From Nitrospirota bacterium (lineage in GTDB: Bacteria; Nitrospirota; Thermodesulfovibrionia; Thermodesulfovibrionales; Dissulfurispiraceae), in NCBI GenBank assembly GCA_004321915.1, contig SCQE01000068.1, forward strand, positions 1 to 64,000: a stretch of DNA of 64,000 nucleotides, given 5' to 3'. Position 1 is the first letter of the stretch; every line of letters starts with the position of its first letter. Below the pieces are notes generated by a model. The model worked only from the letters and a program-made list of their open reading frames with translations. It was not told the origin of the DNA and made no database searches. The translations under genes were made by a program, and so were the position numbers. Below are positions 7,132 to 14,414 of this stretch, piece after piece.

Positions 7132-9917
7132 GGCAGATCCCCGACGTTCCTGATCAGGACAGGGCCAAGAACAATATAGAGGCCTTTCTTTCGGCGTATC
7201 CGGGCCATTCGGATATTGTTGATGAGCACATCGAGAAGATTGCGCTTTTGTTCTCGAACAGCCAGTTTCTTGCAAACCACAGCCTTATCTATCCTGAAGA
7301 CCTGATAGATGCCTTGGGGTCTTTTAAATATCCGACGGCCGTTCAAACATTGCGCGGCGATTTAAAGGATTCCTTTCTCAACTGTTCTTCGGTCAAAGAG
7401 GGCATGAAGGTCGTCCGCCGGTTCAGAAAAAAACATATGCTGTCGCTTACGCTTAAGGACCTGTTAAGAACATGCGATATGCAGGAAGTTATGCTCGAAA
7501 TGAGCCTGCTCGCGGATGTTGTAATAGAGGGATCGCTCAATTTTATAGAACCGTTTATAGCTGAACGCTATGGCGCTCCCGCGAACGCCTCGTTTGTGGC
7601 TCTGGCCCTCGGCAAGCTGGGGGCGGAGGAACTGAACTACAGTTCCGATGTGGACCTGATCTTTGCTTATGCCGAAGATTGCGAGACCACAGGGATATCT
7701 ACAGTGCAGGGTGTGACCATAAACCGTATAACCGCATCTGAATACTATGCGAAGCTTATAGAGGAATTGTCGCGCTTTCTCTCTCTGAATACCGAAGACG
7801 GTTTTGCCTACAGGGTGGACCTGCGACTGAGGCCTCAGGGACAGAAAGGGAACCTTGCCATGGCGCTTTCAGGGTATGAGGAATACTATGAATCTTGGGG
7901 ACAGCTCTGGGAGCGGGCCATGCTGCTGAGGGCAAGGCCTGTGGCTGGAGATATGGAACTGGGCGAAAGGTTTTGCGATGTGATAAGCCCCTTTGTTTAC
8001 AGGAAATACCTTGATCTGGACACGATAGAGGAGATCCGCAAAATGAAGGCCCAAGTGGAGCATATAAAATCCGGCACCTTGAGCAGGGACATAAAGCGAG
8101 GCTACGGAGGCATAAGGGAAATAGAATTCTTTATCCAGATATTCCAGCTTATTTACGGCGGAAAGGAACCCCATATCCGGGAAAAGAGCACGATAAAAGG
8201 TCTGCACAAGCTGCTCCAGAAAAGGTTTATCGGCTATGAAGACTTTAAACGCCTTTCGGACAACTATATTTTTTTCAGGACGTTAGAACACAGACTGCAG
8301 CAGATGAACGACTTGCAGACGCATTCTCTTCCTTCAGGCGAACATGAACTGCAGGTGCTTGCGCTGAAACTCGGGTATAAGGACAAGGAATCGTTTGCCG
8401 GCTCTTTAGCATCGAGGCGCAGCAAGGTCAGGGAGATTTACGATTCGCTCCTTGAAAAAAAAGGTGAAGACGGAGAGAAGCAGGCCTCTATTTTGAGCAG
8501 GGTGTTCTGGGATATTGAAAGCCCGGTCGAAAACCTTCTTGCCGACGAATTGCGGAAAAGCAGGGTATCTGAGGTGCATAGGGCGATGCATTGCCTTATG
8601 CGGATCAGGAACAATATAAGTTCTTTTCAGACCATAAAGGGACGCAGGCTTCTCGAAAGCCTTGTCCCTCAATTTGTGGACGATGCGATAGAGAGAGAAA
8701 ACGCGGATGCGGTCCTCTCCCAGCTCGTAGATTTTTCATTGGTATTGGCCACTAAAGAGTCGTATCTCGAGGCGCTGGCCCGGAGGCCCGGAATAGTTTC
8801 AACCCTGAATTTCGTGTTTGCCCACAGCGGATACATTTCGCGGATAATAATGCAGAGCCCGGAATATCTCGAGTCTCTTGTGGGGCATGAAGTCAAACTC
8901 AAGTTGTTCGGGGAGTTGAAGAGCGAGCTTGCAGCTCTTATCGAAAAACAGGGTATGACTAACGCAATAAGGTTTCTCAGAAAAACGGAGGAGGTCAGGC
9001 TCGGAATTCTGTATTTGAACAACAGCATCGGGGTCAATGAACTGGTGAGTTCTTTGAGCCGTACGGCCGAGGCAATATTCTCGGAGCTTGCCGCTGTTTT
9101 ATCGCCTGATGTTGCGGTGATCGCGTTCGGCAAATTCGGCGGAAGGGAGCTTGCCTTCAACTCGGACCTCGACATAGTATTCGCTTCAGATTCCGACCCT
9201 TCATTGGAACGGATCAAATCCGCAGAACGGCTTCTTAAGGTCTTTACATCGTATACAAAAGACGGAGTGGCTTATCAGGTCGATACCCGGTTGAGGCCTG
9301 AGGGCAGCAAGGGGCCTCTTGTCGTCTCGATAGAAGGCTTGAGGAAGTACTATTTCAATAATGCCCACGCATGGGAGGTGCAGGCGCTTTTAAAGGCGAG
9401 ACCTGTTGCGGGCAATAAAGGGCAGTCCGCTACCGGGCGGCTTTTTTCTGGACTGAGAAGGGACGTTCTTGTTCGGCGAGGCAATGAAATCAAGATCGAA
9501 GAGCTGCGTCGCATGCGTGAGAGGATAGAAAAAGAGCTTGCGGATTCATCTAAAGGGTTCGATCTTAAGTTGGGGCAGGGCGGACTCGAGGAACTTGAGT
9601 TCGGGATCCAGTATCTTCAATTGAGACACTGCGATAAACATCCGGAACTGCTTGTTCAGGGAACGGTGAATGCCCTGAGGAGACTCGAAAAGTTCAATGT
9701 GCTGGGAAGCGCCGATGCAAAGGCGCTTTGCGATATTTATCTGTTTTATAGAACAGTGCAGTCGCTCATGAGGCTTCAGGAGGAGTCGGTCTTGAGTCCC
9801 GGCAGCGCTTCGTTCAATGGCATAGCCGGTTTTCTTGGAACGGACGGCGACGGGTTTGGCCGGGAAATAGAGAAAAACAGATTGAAGGTCTCGGACTTCT
9901 GGAATTCTTTAAGCTGA
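7128..9917 (+). CDS. glnE: Glutamine synthetase adenylyltransferase/adenylyl-removing enzyme GlnE
   Basis: Bifunctional enzyme that adenylylates glutamine synthetase when nitrogen is plentiful and removes AMP when it is scarce, under PII control. 929 residues, near the usual 940-990. Both nucleotidyltransferase domains keep their metal-binding signatures: GKLGAEELNYSSDVDLIF near residue 162 (removase half) and GKFGGRELAFNSDLDIVF near residue 667 (transferase half). Each is followed by the helical PII-uridylyltransferase-associated domain. The last nine bases overlap the convergent FMN reductase gene. No glnA or glnB is nearby; the PII-like protein at 52809 belongs to a metal operon. Confidence 0.95.
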   Translation: MRQIPDVPDQDRAKNNIEAFLSAYPGHSDIVDEHIEKIALLFSNSQFLANHSLIYPEDLIDALGSFKYPTAVQTLRGDLKDSFLNCSSVKEGMKVVRRFRKKHMLSLTLKDLLRTCDMQEVMLEMSLLADVVIEGSLNFIEPFIAERYGAPANASFVALALGKLGAEELNYSSDVDLIFAYAEDCETTGISTVQGVTINRITASEYYAKLIEELSRFLSLNTEDGFAYRVDLRLRPQGQKGNLAMALSGYEEYYESWGQLWERAMLLRARPVAGDMELGERFCDVISPFVYRKYLDLDTIEEIRKMKAQVEHIKSGTLSRDIKRGYGGIREIEFFIQIFQLIYGGKEPHIREKSTIKGLHKLLQKRFIGYEDFKRLSDNYIFFRTLEHRLQQMNDLQTHSLPSGEHELQVLALKLGYKDKESFAGSLASRRSKVREIYDSLLEKKGEDGEKQASILSRVFWDIESPVENLLADELRKSRVSEVHRAMHCLMRIRNNISSFQTIKGRRLLESLVPQFVDDAIERENADAVLSQLVDFSLVLATKESYLEALARRPGIVSTLNFVFAHSGYISRIIMQSPEYLESLVGHEVKLKLFGELKSELAALIEKQGMTNAIRFLRKTEEVRLGILYLNNSIGVNELVSSLSRTAEAIFSELAAVLSPDVAVIAFGKFGGRELAFNSDLDIVFASDSDPSLERIKSAERLLKVFTSYTKDGVAYQVDTRLRPEGSKGPLVVSIEGLRKYYFNNAHAWEVQALLKARPVAGNKGQSATGRLFSGLRRDVLVRRGNEIKIEELRRMRERIEKELADSSKGFDLKLGQGGLEELEFGIQYLQLRHCDKHPELLVQGTVNALRRLEKFNVLGSADAKALCDIYLFYRTVQSLMRLQEESVLSPGSASFNGIAGFLGTDGDGFGREIEKNRLKVSDFWNSLS

Positions 9918-10487
9918 CGCAGTTACAAGGTTTTTGCCGGTTTCGTAAGCATCGGTCAATGCTGTCGGATGGTTCAAGATGTGTCCGAACGCGTCTATGC
10001 CGAGATAGGACAATGTTTTATGCTCGGGTACGCTTACTGTCCTGAAAAAGGCCCTTGCCGAGGCCTCGGCGCATTTGATGCCTTCCTCTTTTTTCATCCC
10101 TCCTACAAGCAGTAGAAGGCCTTTTCTGCCGTAAGGTCCGGCCGGTATCGGTTTTTTCAGCAGGTATTTTTCGCACCAGAAGGCTTGGCACCGGTCTATC
10201 ATGATTTTTGTCTGGGCGCTCAAGGCAAAGAAGAAGATAGGCGAAGCGAGCACGATCCTGTCGGCTTCCCGTATTGCGCTGTAAACGGCCGTCATCTCAT
10301 CGTCGAGCACACATATCCCGCTTTCATCGCATCCGCCGCAGTTGAGGCACGGGGTCATTGACATGGAGGCCAGCCTGAAAAGCCTCACCTCGGCGCCGGA
10401 CTCTTCCGCCCCCCTGACAGCGCTTTTAAGGAGCTGGTGGGAATTGCCCTCTGCGCGAGGGCTTCCGTGAAACGCTACGACTTTCAC
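9909..10487 (-). CDS. Flavodoxin-fold NAD(P)H:FMN oxidoreductase
   Basis: A 192-residue flavodoxin-like reductase. The FMN phosphate loop GSPRAEGNSHQLL is at residues 9-21, the CxxCxxC-like NCGGCDESGICVLDD at about 49-63 is typical of iron-sulfur flavoproteins and their relatives, and SPIFFFALSAQTKIMIDR forms the isoalloxazine pocket. It is last in the FprA-rubredoxin group and could supply electrons to rubredoxin or reduce FMN. The start is preceded by the rubredoxin stop codon seven bases upstream. Confidence 0.85.
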   Translation of the reverse strand: MKVVAFHGSPRAEGNSHQLLKSAVRGAEESGAEVRLFRLASMSMTPCLNCGGCDESGICVLDDEMTAVYSAIREADRIVLASPIFFFALSAQTKIMIDRCQAFWCEKYLLKKPIPAGPYGRKGLLLLVGGMKKEEGIKCAEASARAFFRTVSVPEHKTLSYLGIDAFGHILNHPTALTDAYETGKNLVTASA

Positions 10488-10494
10488 GGCCCGC

Positions 10495-10626
10495 TCACCT
10501 CACCTTTTCAAAGGCGTCTTTGGGCGCATTGCAGATCGGGCATTTCCAGTCGTCAGGAAGCTGTTCGAACGGCGTTCCTTCGGCGGCCTCATCGTATTCG
10601 TATCCGCAAACAGTGCATCTCCACAT
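10495..10626 (-). CDS. Short rubredoxin (43 aa)
   Basis: One-iron electron carrier. The product begins [18 protein letters not shown] and continues with [19 protein letters not shown], giving the two iron-binding pairs CTVCG and CPICN. It lacks the 7-9 residue loop of ordinary 52-residue rubredoxins, like the 45-residue rubredoxin of Desulfovibrio desulfuricans. A ribosome-binding site (AGGAG) lies nine bases before the ATG. It sits between FprA and the FMN reductase, so it is the likely electron donor to FprA for reducing O2 or NO. Confidence 0.92.
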   Translation of the reverse strand: MWRCTVCGYEYDEAAEGTPFEQLPDDWKCPICNAPKDAFEKVR

Positions 10627-10733
10627 GGTCTTTCTCCTCTTACGTTTATTGGTTTAAAAAGTATTACGGCAAACCACAGAGGGACAGAGACAAGCTGACA
10701 CATTAAAAATATTTTGCTCTGTCTTTTCTGCGG

Positions 10734-11948
10734 TCAAAACTTGGCGTGATATTCTTTTACCTTTTCGGCAAAGGCCTTTCCGTACTCATAGCATTTCGTT
10801 TCGTCATCGAGCGAAGGCTTGAAGAGTATCTGAAGTCCGGGCTCATGCGCTTCAAGCCCCATACGTTTAATCTCTTCGTACGCTTCTTTTACGGCCCCGC
10901 CGCCCCAGCCATAGCTGCCGAATGCGCCGGCGATCCTGTTTTTAGGCCTGAGACCCCTAAGGTGCGTAAGAAAGTGCGCTACGCTCGGATACATTATGTT
11001 GTTGAGCGTCGGGGTCCCGATAAGGCAGCCGCGCGCCTTCCAGAATTCCTTTATGGCCACACTCATGGCTGACGCCCTGAGTTTTATCACTTTGCAGTCA
11101 ACGCCTGCGTCTCTTATCCCCTGCATTATGGGCAGCGCCATCTGTTCGGTGCTGTGCCACATTGTATCGTAAATAATGGCCACGCTTAAAGATGCGGTGC
11201 CGTTTGCCATGTCCAGATATCTTTGTATGGTTTTTCCGGGATGCGCTCTCCAGATTATCCCATGGTCAGGCGCGATTATCTCGATCTCGAGGCCCAGCTT
11301 CCGGATCTCTGCTATTTTAGACTTTATTAATTGACCGAAAGGCATGAGTATATTCGCATAGTAGTCGGTTACCGCGTCGTCGAGCTCCGACATCGATTCG
11401 CAGGTCACGAATTCGTCGTCGAATCTCACGGAAGAGGCGAGGTGCTGTCCGAAGGCGTCCTGACTAACCAACACCTTGTCTTCTTTGATGTAGGTCATCA
11501 TAGAGTCGGGCCAGTGTAGCATAGGGGTTTCGAGAAACATCAGGGTCCTCTTGCCTATACTCAGCGTGTTGCCTGATTTGACTATGTTTATGTTCCATCC
11601 GGACAGGTCATGAAACCGCTCGAGGCCTTTTTTGCCTTTTTCGGTTATGTATATCTTTGCATCGGGCGCAAGGGCCATAATGTCTCCTATGCCCGAAGCA
11701 TGATCGTTTTCGATATGGTTTATTACGATATTTTTAATTTTCGCAGGGTCAATAACGCTCCGGATGTTTTTTATCGAGACGTCGATGAAATCCGATTTTA
11801 CAGCATCCAGAAGCGTTATCTCGTCGTCCATTACAAGGTAGTTGTTGTAAGTCGTGCCGCGAGGTGTTTCGTACCCGTGAAAGTCTCTTACCGCCCAGTC
11901 AACGGCCCCCACCCAATAGATGCCGTTTTTTATTTCTACAGCTTTCAT
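10734..11948 (-). CDS. FprA-type A flavoprotein (rubredoxin:O2/NO oxidoreductase)
   Basis: Flavodiiron protein of 404 residues that reduces O2 to water or NO to N2O in anaerobes. The metallo-beta-lactamase half carries the di-iron ligands H78, E80, D82 and H83 (NHIENDHASG), with later ligand segments LHWPDSM and PDHGIIW. The flavodoxin half begins near residue 253 (VAIIYDTMWHSTEQMA, FMN loop). AGGAGG precedes the ATG. With the rubredoxin downstream it forms a complete detoxification chain, acting in the cytoplasm. Confidence 0.95.
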   Translation of the reverse strand: MKAVEIKNGIYWVGAVDWAVRDFHGYETPRGTTYNNYLVMDDEITLLDAVKSDFIDVSIKNIRSVIDPAKIKNIVINHIENDHASGIGDIMALAPDAKIYITEKGKKGLERFHDLSGWNINIVKSGNTLSIGKRTLMFLETPMLHWPDSMMTYIKEDKVLVSQDAFGQHLASSVRFDDEFVTCESMSELDDAVTDYYANILMPFGQLIKSKIAEIRKLGLEIEIIAPDHGIIWRAHPGKTIQRYLDMANGTASLSVAIIYDTMWHSTEQMALPIMQGIRDAGVDCKVIKLRASAMSVAIKEFWKARGCLIGTPTLNNIMYPSVAHFLTHLRGLRPKNRIAGAFGSYGWGGGAVKEAYEEIKRMGLEAHEPGLQILFKPSLDDETKCYEYGKAFAEKVKEYHAKF

Positions 11949-11988
11949 GCAGCCTCCTATATTTTGCAGTTAAGGAACATTCTATAAA

Positions 11989-12041
11989 AAAGCGGCTGTT
12001 GAAATCCACAAAGGCTTTTTAAAGAATTCAACAGCCGCTTT
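11989..12041 (-). terminator. Rho-independent terminator after the ferritin-like gene
   Basis: A perfect 15-bp inverted repeat (AAAGCGGCTGTTGAA at 11989-12003 and its complement at 12027-12041) is followed, on the minus strand, by a run of T. It starts ten bases past the ferritin-like stop codon and separates that gene from fprA. Confidence 0.85.
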
Positions 12042-12050
12042 ATATCGTTG

Positions 12051-12467
12051 CTACTTTTCGAGCAGCGTCCTGAAGGTGTTGTGATGGTTCTCCTCGTCCG
12101 AGAGTATCTGTTCGAAGAGCTTTTTTGTGGTATAGTCGTTTTCTTTGTCCGCCAGCTTTATTATTTCTCTGTAGAGTTTTATCGCCTCTTCTTCAGCTTT
12201 TTTGTCGAGCTTAAGCATTTCTGTAAGGTTTTTGCCGATGTTGATGGGTCCCGGCTGCGTGGTAGGCGTGCCTCCGAGGTAGTCGAGCCTTTCGGCTATC
12301 AATTCCGCATGGAGCATCTCCGCTATCGCGATTTGTCGCAGTATCGGAATTACGGCTTGGGCATTTATGCCCCGTGCCATAATATGCTGCCACATATACT
12401 GGATGCTCACCTGCATTTCCCTCGCTATCGCATCATTAAGTTTTTTCAGTAGGACCGTGCTTGCCAT
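12051..12467 (-). CDS. Ferritin-like/bacterioferritin-type diiron protein
   Basis: A four-helix ferritin-like protein of 138 residues. The iron ligands are visible as an E in REMQVSIQY, ExxH in EMLHAELIAERL, and ExxH near the end (DEENHHNTF). Length is a little short for bacterioferritin (about 155), closer to the short bacterioferritin/DPS-like proteins of anaerobes. It would store iron or consume peroxide in the cytoplasm. AGGAGG sits ten bases ahead of the ATG and a strong terminator follows, so it is transcribed with or without the cytochrome gene upstream. Confidence 0.85.
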   Translation of the reverse strand: MASTVLLKKLNDAIAREMQVSIQYMWQHIMARGINAQAVIPILRQIAIAEMLHAELIAERLDYLGGTPTTQPGPINIGKNLTEMLKLDKKAEEEAIKLYREIIKLADKENDYTTKKLFEQILSDEENHHNTFRTLLEK

Positions 12468-12503
12468 TTTAAAGCCTCCTAATTTTTATTGTTTCTAATC
12501 CGG

Positions 12504-12797
12504 CTATTTGCCGAAATTTTTAGACAGATAACCAACTATGGTTTCGGCCTCGTCATCGGACAAATCGCAGCCGTTTCCGCGCATTCTTTTCACGAGTTGG
12601 GTCCATTCCGCTTTTGTATTGCGTTGGGAGCGCGGGTCATCGAGGGAATGGCATTGGCTGCATTTTTGCTCGAACAGCTTTTGGGGCGTTATTTTTTCAT
12701 CGCCTTCCGCTGCCGGGGGGATGACGCTGATAAAGGTTGCAGCGCAAAACGCTGCCGCAAGCATTACGGATAATGTGCAAACCTTTCGCTCTCTCAT
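12504..12797 (-). CDS. Monohaem class I cytochrome c, periplasmic
   Basis: A 97-residue secreted cytochrome with a signal peptide (residues 1 to about 32). One haem-binding CSQCH lies near residue 46 and a Met in KRMRGNGCDLSDDEAETI is the likely distal ligand. The pattern (CxxCH, then TKAEW..LVxRM..NG..L....A..I..YL) is that of small cytochromes and quinohaemoprotein haem domains. GGGAG precedes the ATG. It lies between the zinc-ribbon and ferritin-like genes; its partner is not evident. Confidence 0.85.
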   Translation of the reverse strand: MRERKVCTLSVMLAAAFCAATFISVIPPAAEGDEKITPQKLFEQKCSQCHSLDDPRSQRNTKAEWTQLVKRMRGNGCDLSDDEAETIVGYLSKNFGK

Positions 12798-12811
12798 AAT
12801 TGTTTCTCCCG

Positions 12812-13021
12812 TCAGTGTATTATATTTTCTTTGCTGAACAACTTAAAGCCGCACATGCAGCATTTCGTCTCGTCTTCATCCGTCCAAAGCTCTACCTCGT
12901 GAGCGCAAAAAGGACACGTAATCTGCATTGGAAAGGATTCGCATATGGAATGGAAGGCAAATCTGACTTTGGCGTCCCTGTTCTGTTTTTGCCTTCCCGG
13001 ATCTTTCATATCGGCCCCCAT
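12812..13021 (-). CDS. Small zinc-ribbon protein
   Basis: A 69-residue protein with two CxxC knuckles (CPFCAHEV and CCMCGFKLF) forming a probable zinc ribbon. An alternative start at Met5 (13009) has a G-rich tract at the right distance and may be the real one. The protein ends 14 bases before the cytochrome gene, so the two are probably co-transcribed. Function unknown. Confidence 0.6.
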   Translation of the reverse strand: MGADMKDPGRQKQNRDAKVRFAFHSICESFPMQITCPFCAHEVELWTDEDETKCCMCGFKLFSKENIIH

Positions 13022-13106
13022 TTTTCCATACCCATATCCTATTCCATTATTGATTGTAAGTCAACGCCTGACTTGTCAAATTATAAAGGGCATAAACTTT
13101 CCGTGC

Positions 13107-13149
13107 TATGATTCAAATCATAATCCGACCTAGCCGGAGAGGGTATAAT
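13107..13149 (+). promoter_or_regulatory. FNR/CRP-type box and class II promoter
   Basis: TATGAT-TCAA-ATCATA (13107-13122) is a perfect inverted repeat with the four-base spacer of the CRP/FNR family (FNR consensus TTGAT-N4-ATCAA). The -10 box TATAAT is at 13144-13149, with no good -35 box. If transcription starts near 13156, the box is centred at -41.5, the classic position for activator-dependent class II promoters. Confidence 0.7.
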
Positions 13150-13169
13150 TTAAGCAATGGAGGCCTGTT

Positions 13170-13745
13170 ATGGGAAAGAGACCCGAAGATATTAACGAGG
13201 ACGACCTGAGGGCCGCGCTGAACGAAATAAAAACGTACGTCGATGTGACCGAAGCGGACCTGAAGGTCATCTATGAAAAGGCGTTGAAACATGCCCGCGA
13301 GCGTCTTACATTAGAGATTCCCGTAGGTTCGGTGATGACGAAAGATGTGTTTACGGTCATGCCCGGCTCGGACATACGGGATGTTGCAAAGCTCCTTTCT
13401 CTGCATAGGATAAGCGGCATTCCTGTCGTTGATGCAGACAACAGGGTTGTGGGCATAGTGAGCGAGGCCGACATCCTTTCGGGTATGGGGCTGAATAGAG
13501 ATCATGGGTTTAAGGACGTTCTGCGCCATATGGTCGGCATCCCTCTGCCGCACGCCAAGTCCGGAGGAAAGGCCGGAGATATCATGAATGCTCCGGCTAT
13601 AACCGTCAGGGCCGAGGACGATATTCGCACCGCCGCTAAAATTCTGGATGAAAAGAGGATTAAACGGCTTCCGGTTACGGATGCTGAAGGCGTATTGATC
13701 GGCATAATATCGAGGGCCGATATAGTAAGGGCCGCCGCAGCATGA
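13170..13745 (+). CDS. CBS-domain pair protein
   Basis: A 191-residue cytoplasmic protein with an N-terminal helical region (1-50) and two CBS motifs (about 55-110 and 130-190; VMTKDVFTVMPGSDI and IMNAPAITVRAEDDI). CBS pairs bind adenosine nucleotides and gate partner proteins. The stop overlaps the start of the HPP membrane gene (ATGATG), so this is very likely the regulatory subunit of that membrane protein; in other species HPP and CBS domains are fused in one chain. GGAGG sets the start. Expression is probably under the FNR-like box upstream. Confidence 0.88.
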   Translation: MGKRPEDINEDDLRAALNEIKTYVDVTEADLKVIYEKALKHARERLTLEIPVGSVMTKDVFTVMPGSDIRDVAKLLSLHRISGIPVVDADNRVVGIVSEADILSGMGLNRDHGFKDVLRHMVGIPLPHAKSGGKAGDIMNAPAITVRAEDDIRTAAKILDEKRIKRLPVTDAEGVLIGIISRADIVRAAAA

Positions 13746-14284
13746 TGCGAGGTTATTTTTTAAAAATGAAGGGCGGCGGCAAGGCGCCTCCCGGGGTAGG
13801 CCTTTCGGAGCATCTCTGGTCTTTTGCCGGGTCCGCAATCGGCATAGCTCTGTGCGGATATCTTTCCTCCATATATTTCGAGCCGAGGGACATGACGTTG
13901 ATCATAGGTTCGTTCGGCGCATCGGCGGTGCTTGTTTACGGAGCGATAAAGAGCCCTCTGGCCCAGCCGAGAAACCTTATAGGCGGGCATGTTGTTTCCG
14001 CCCTTGTCGGTGTCCTCTGTTTTAAATTGTTCGGCGAAACTTTGTGGCTGGCTGCGGCTGCTGCCGTATCTTCAGCCGTAGTCATAATGCTCGCGACAAA
14101 GACACTGCATCCTCCGGGGGGCGCAACCGCTTTGATCGCTGTTTTGGGGGGCGACAAGATACATGATCTCGGATTTTTGTATGCGGTAATCCCTGCCGGT
14201 GCAGGGGCACTTCTTCTGCTTTTTGTGGCACTGCTCGTAAATAATCTAAGCCGCAACAGGCGTTATCCTGAATACTGGTTGTAG
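13742..14284 (+). CDS. HPP-family integral membrane protein
   Basis: A 180-residue protein with four hydrophobic segments. The family motif is recognisable as TKTLHPPGGATALIAVLGG at about residues 119-137 (HPP). Some HPP proteins are nitrite transporters (chloroplast and cyanobacterial NITR2;1), and the FNR/DNR-type box ahead of the operon fits a role in nitrite or nitrogen-oxide handling. That role is inference. It overlaps the CBS gene by four bases. Confidence 0.85.
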   Translation: MMRGYFLKMKGGGKAPPGVGLSEHLWSFAGSAIGIALCGYLSSIYFEPRDMTLIIGSFGASAVLVYGAIKSPLAQPRNLIGGHVVSALVGVLCFKLFGETLWLAAAAAVSSAVVIMLATKTLHPPGGATALIAVLGGDKIHDLGFLYAVIPAGAGALLLLFVALLVNNLSRNRRYPEYWL

Positions 14285-14353
14285 ATCTGTTTTTCGCGTA
14301 ATAATCGTATGGTCGGACGTATTGGAATTAAGGCCGGTAAAGTGGCTTATTTA

Positions 14354-14383
14354 TTGACAATGTTTGGATGGAGCGGTTAAAAT
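14354..14383 (+). promoter_or_regulatory. Promoter of clpC
   Basis: TTGACA (14354-14359), an 18-base spacer and TAAAAT (14378-14383), 31 bases before the start codon. A GGGAGCG ribosome-binding site follows at 14404-14410. No CtsR-type operator or CIRCE repeat is visible. Confidence 0.65.
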
Positions 14384-14414
14384 TTTAATAAATAAAGGCA
14401 TTCGGGAGCGATGA

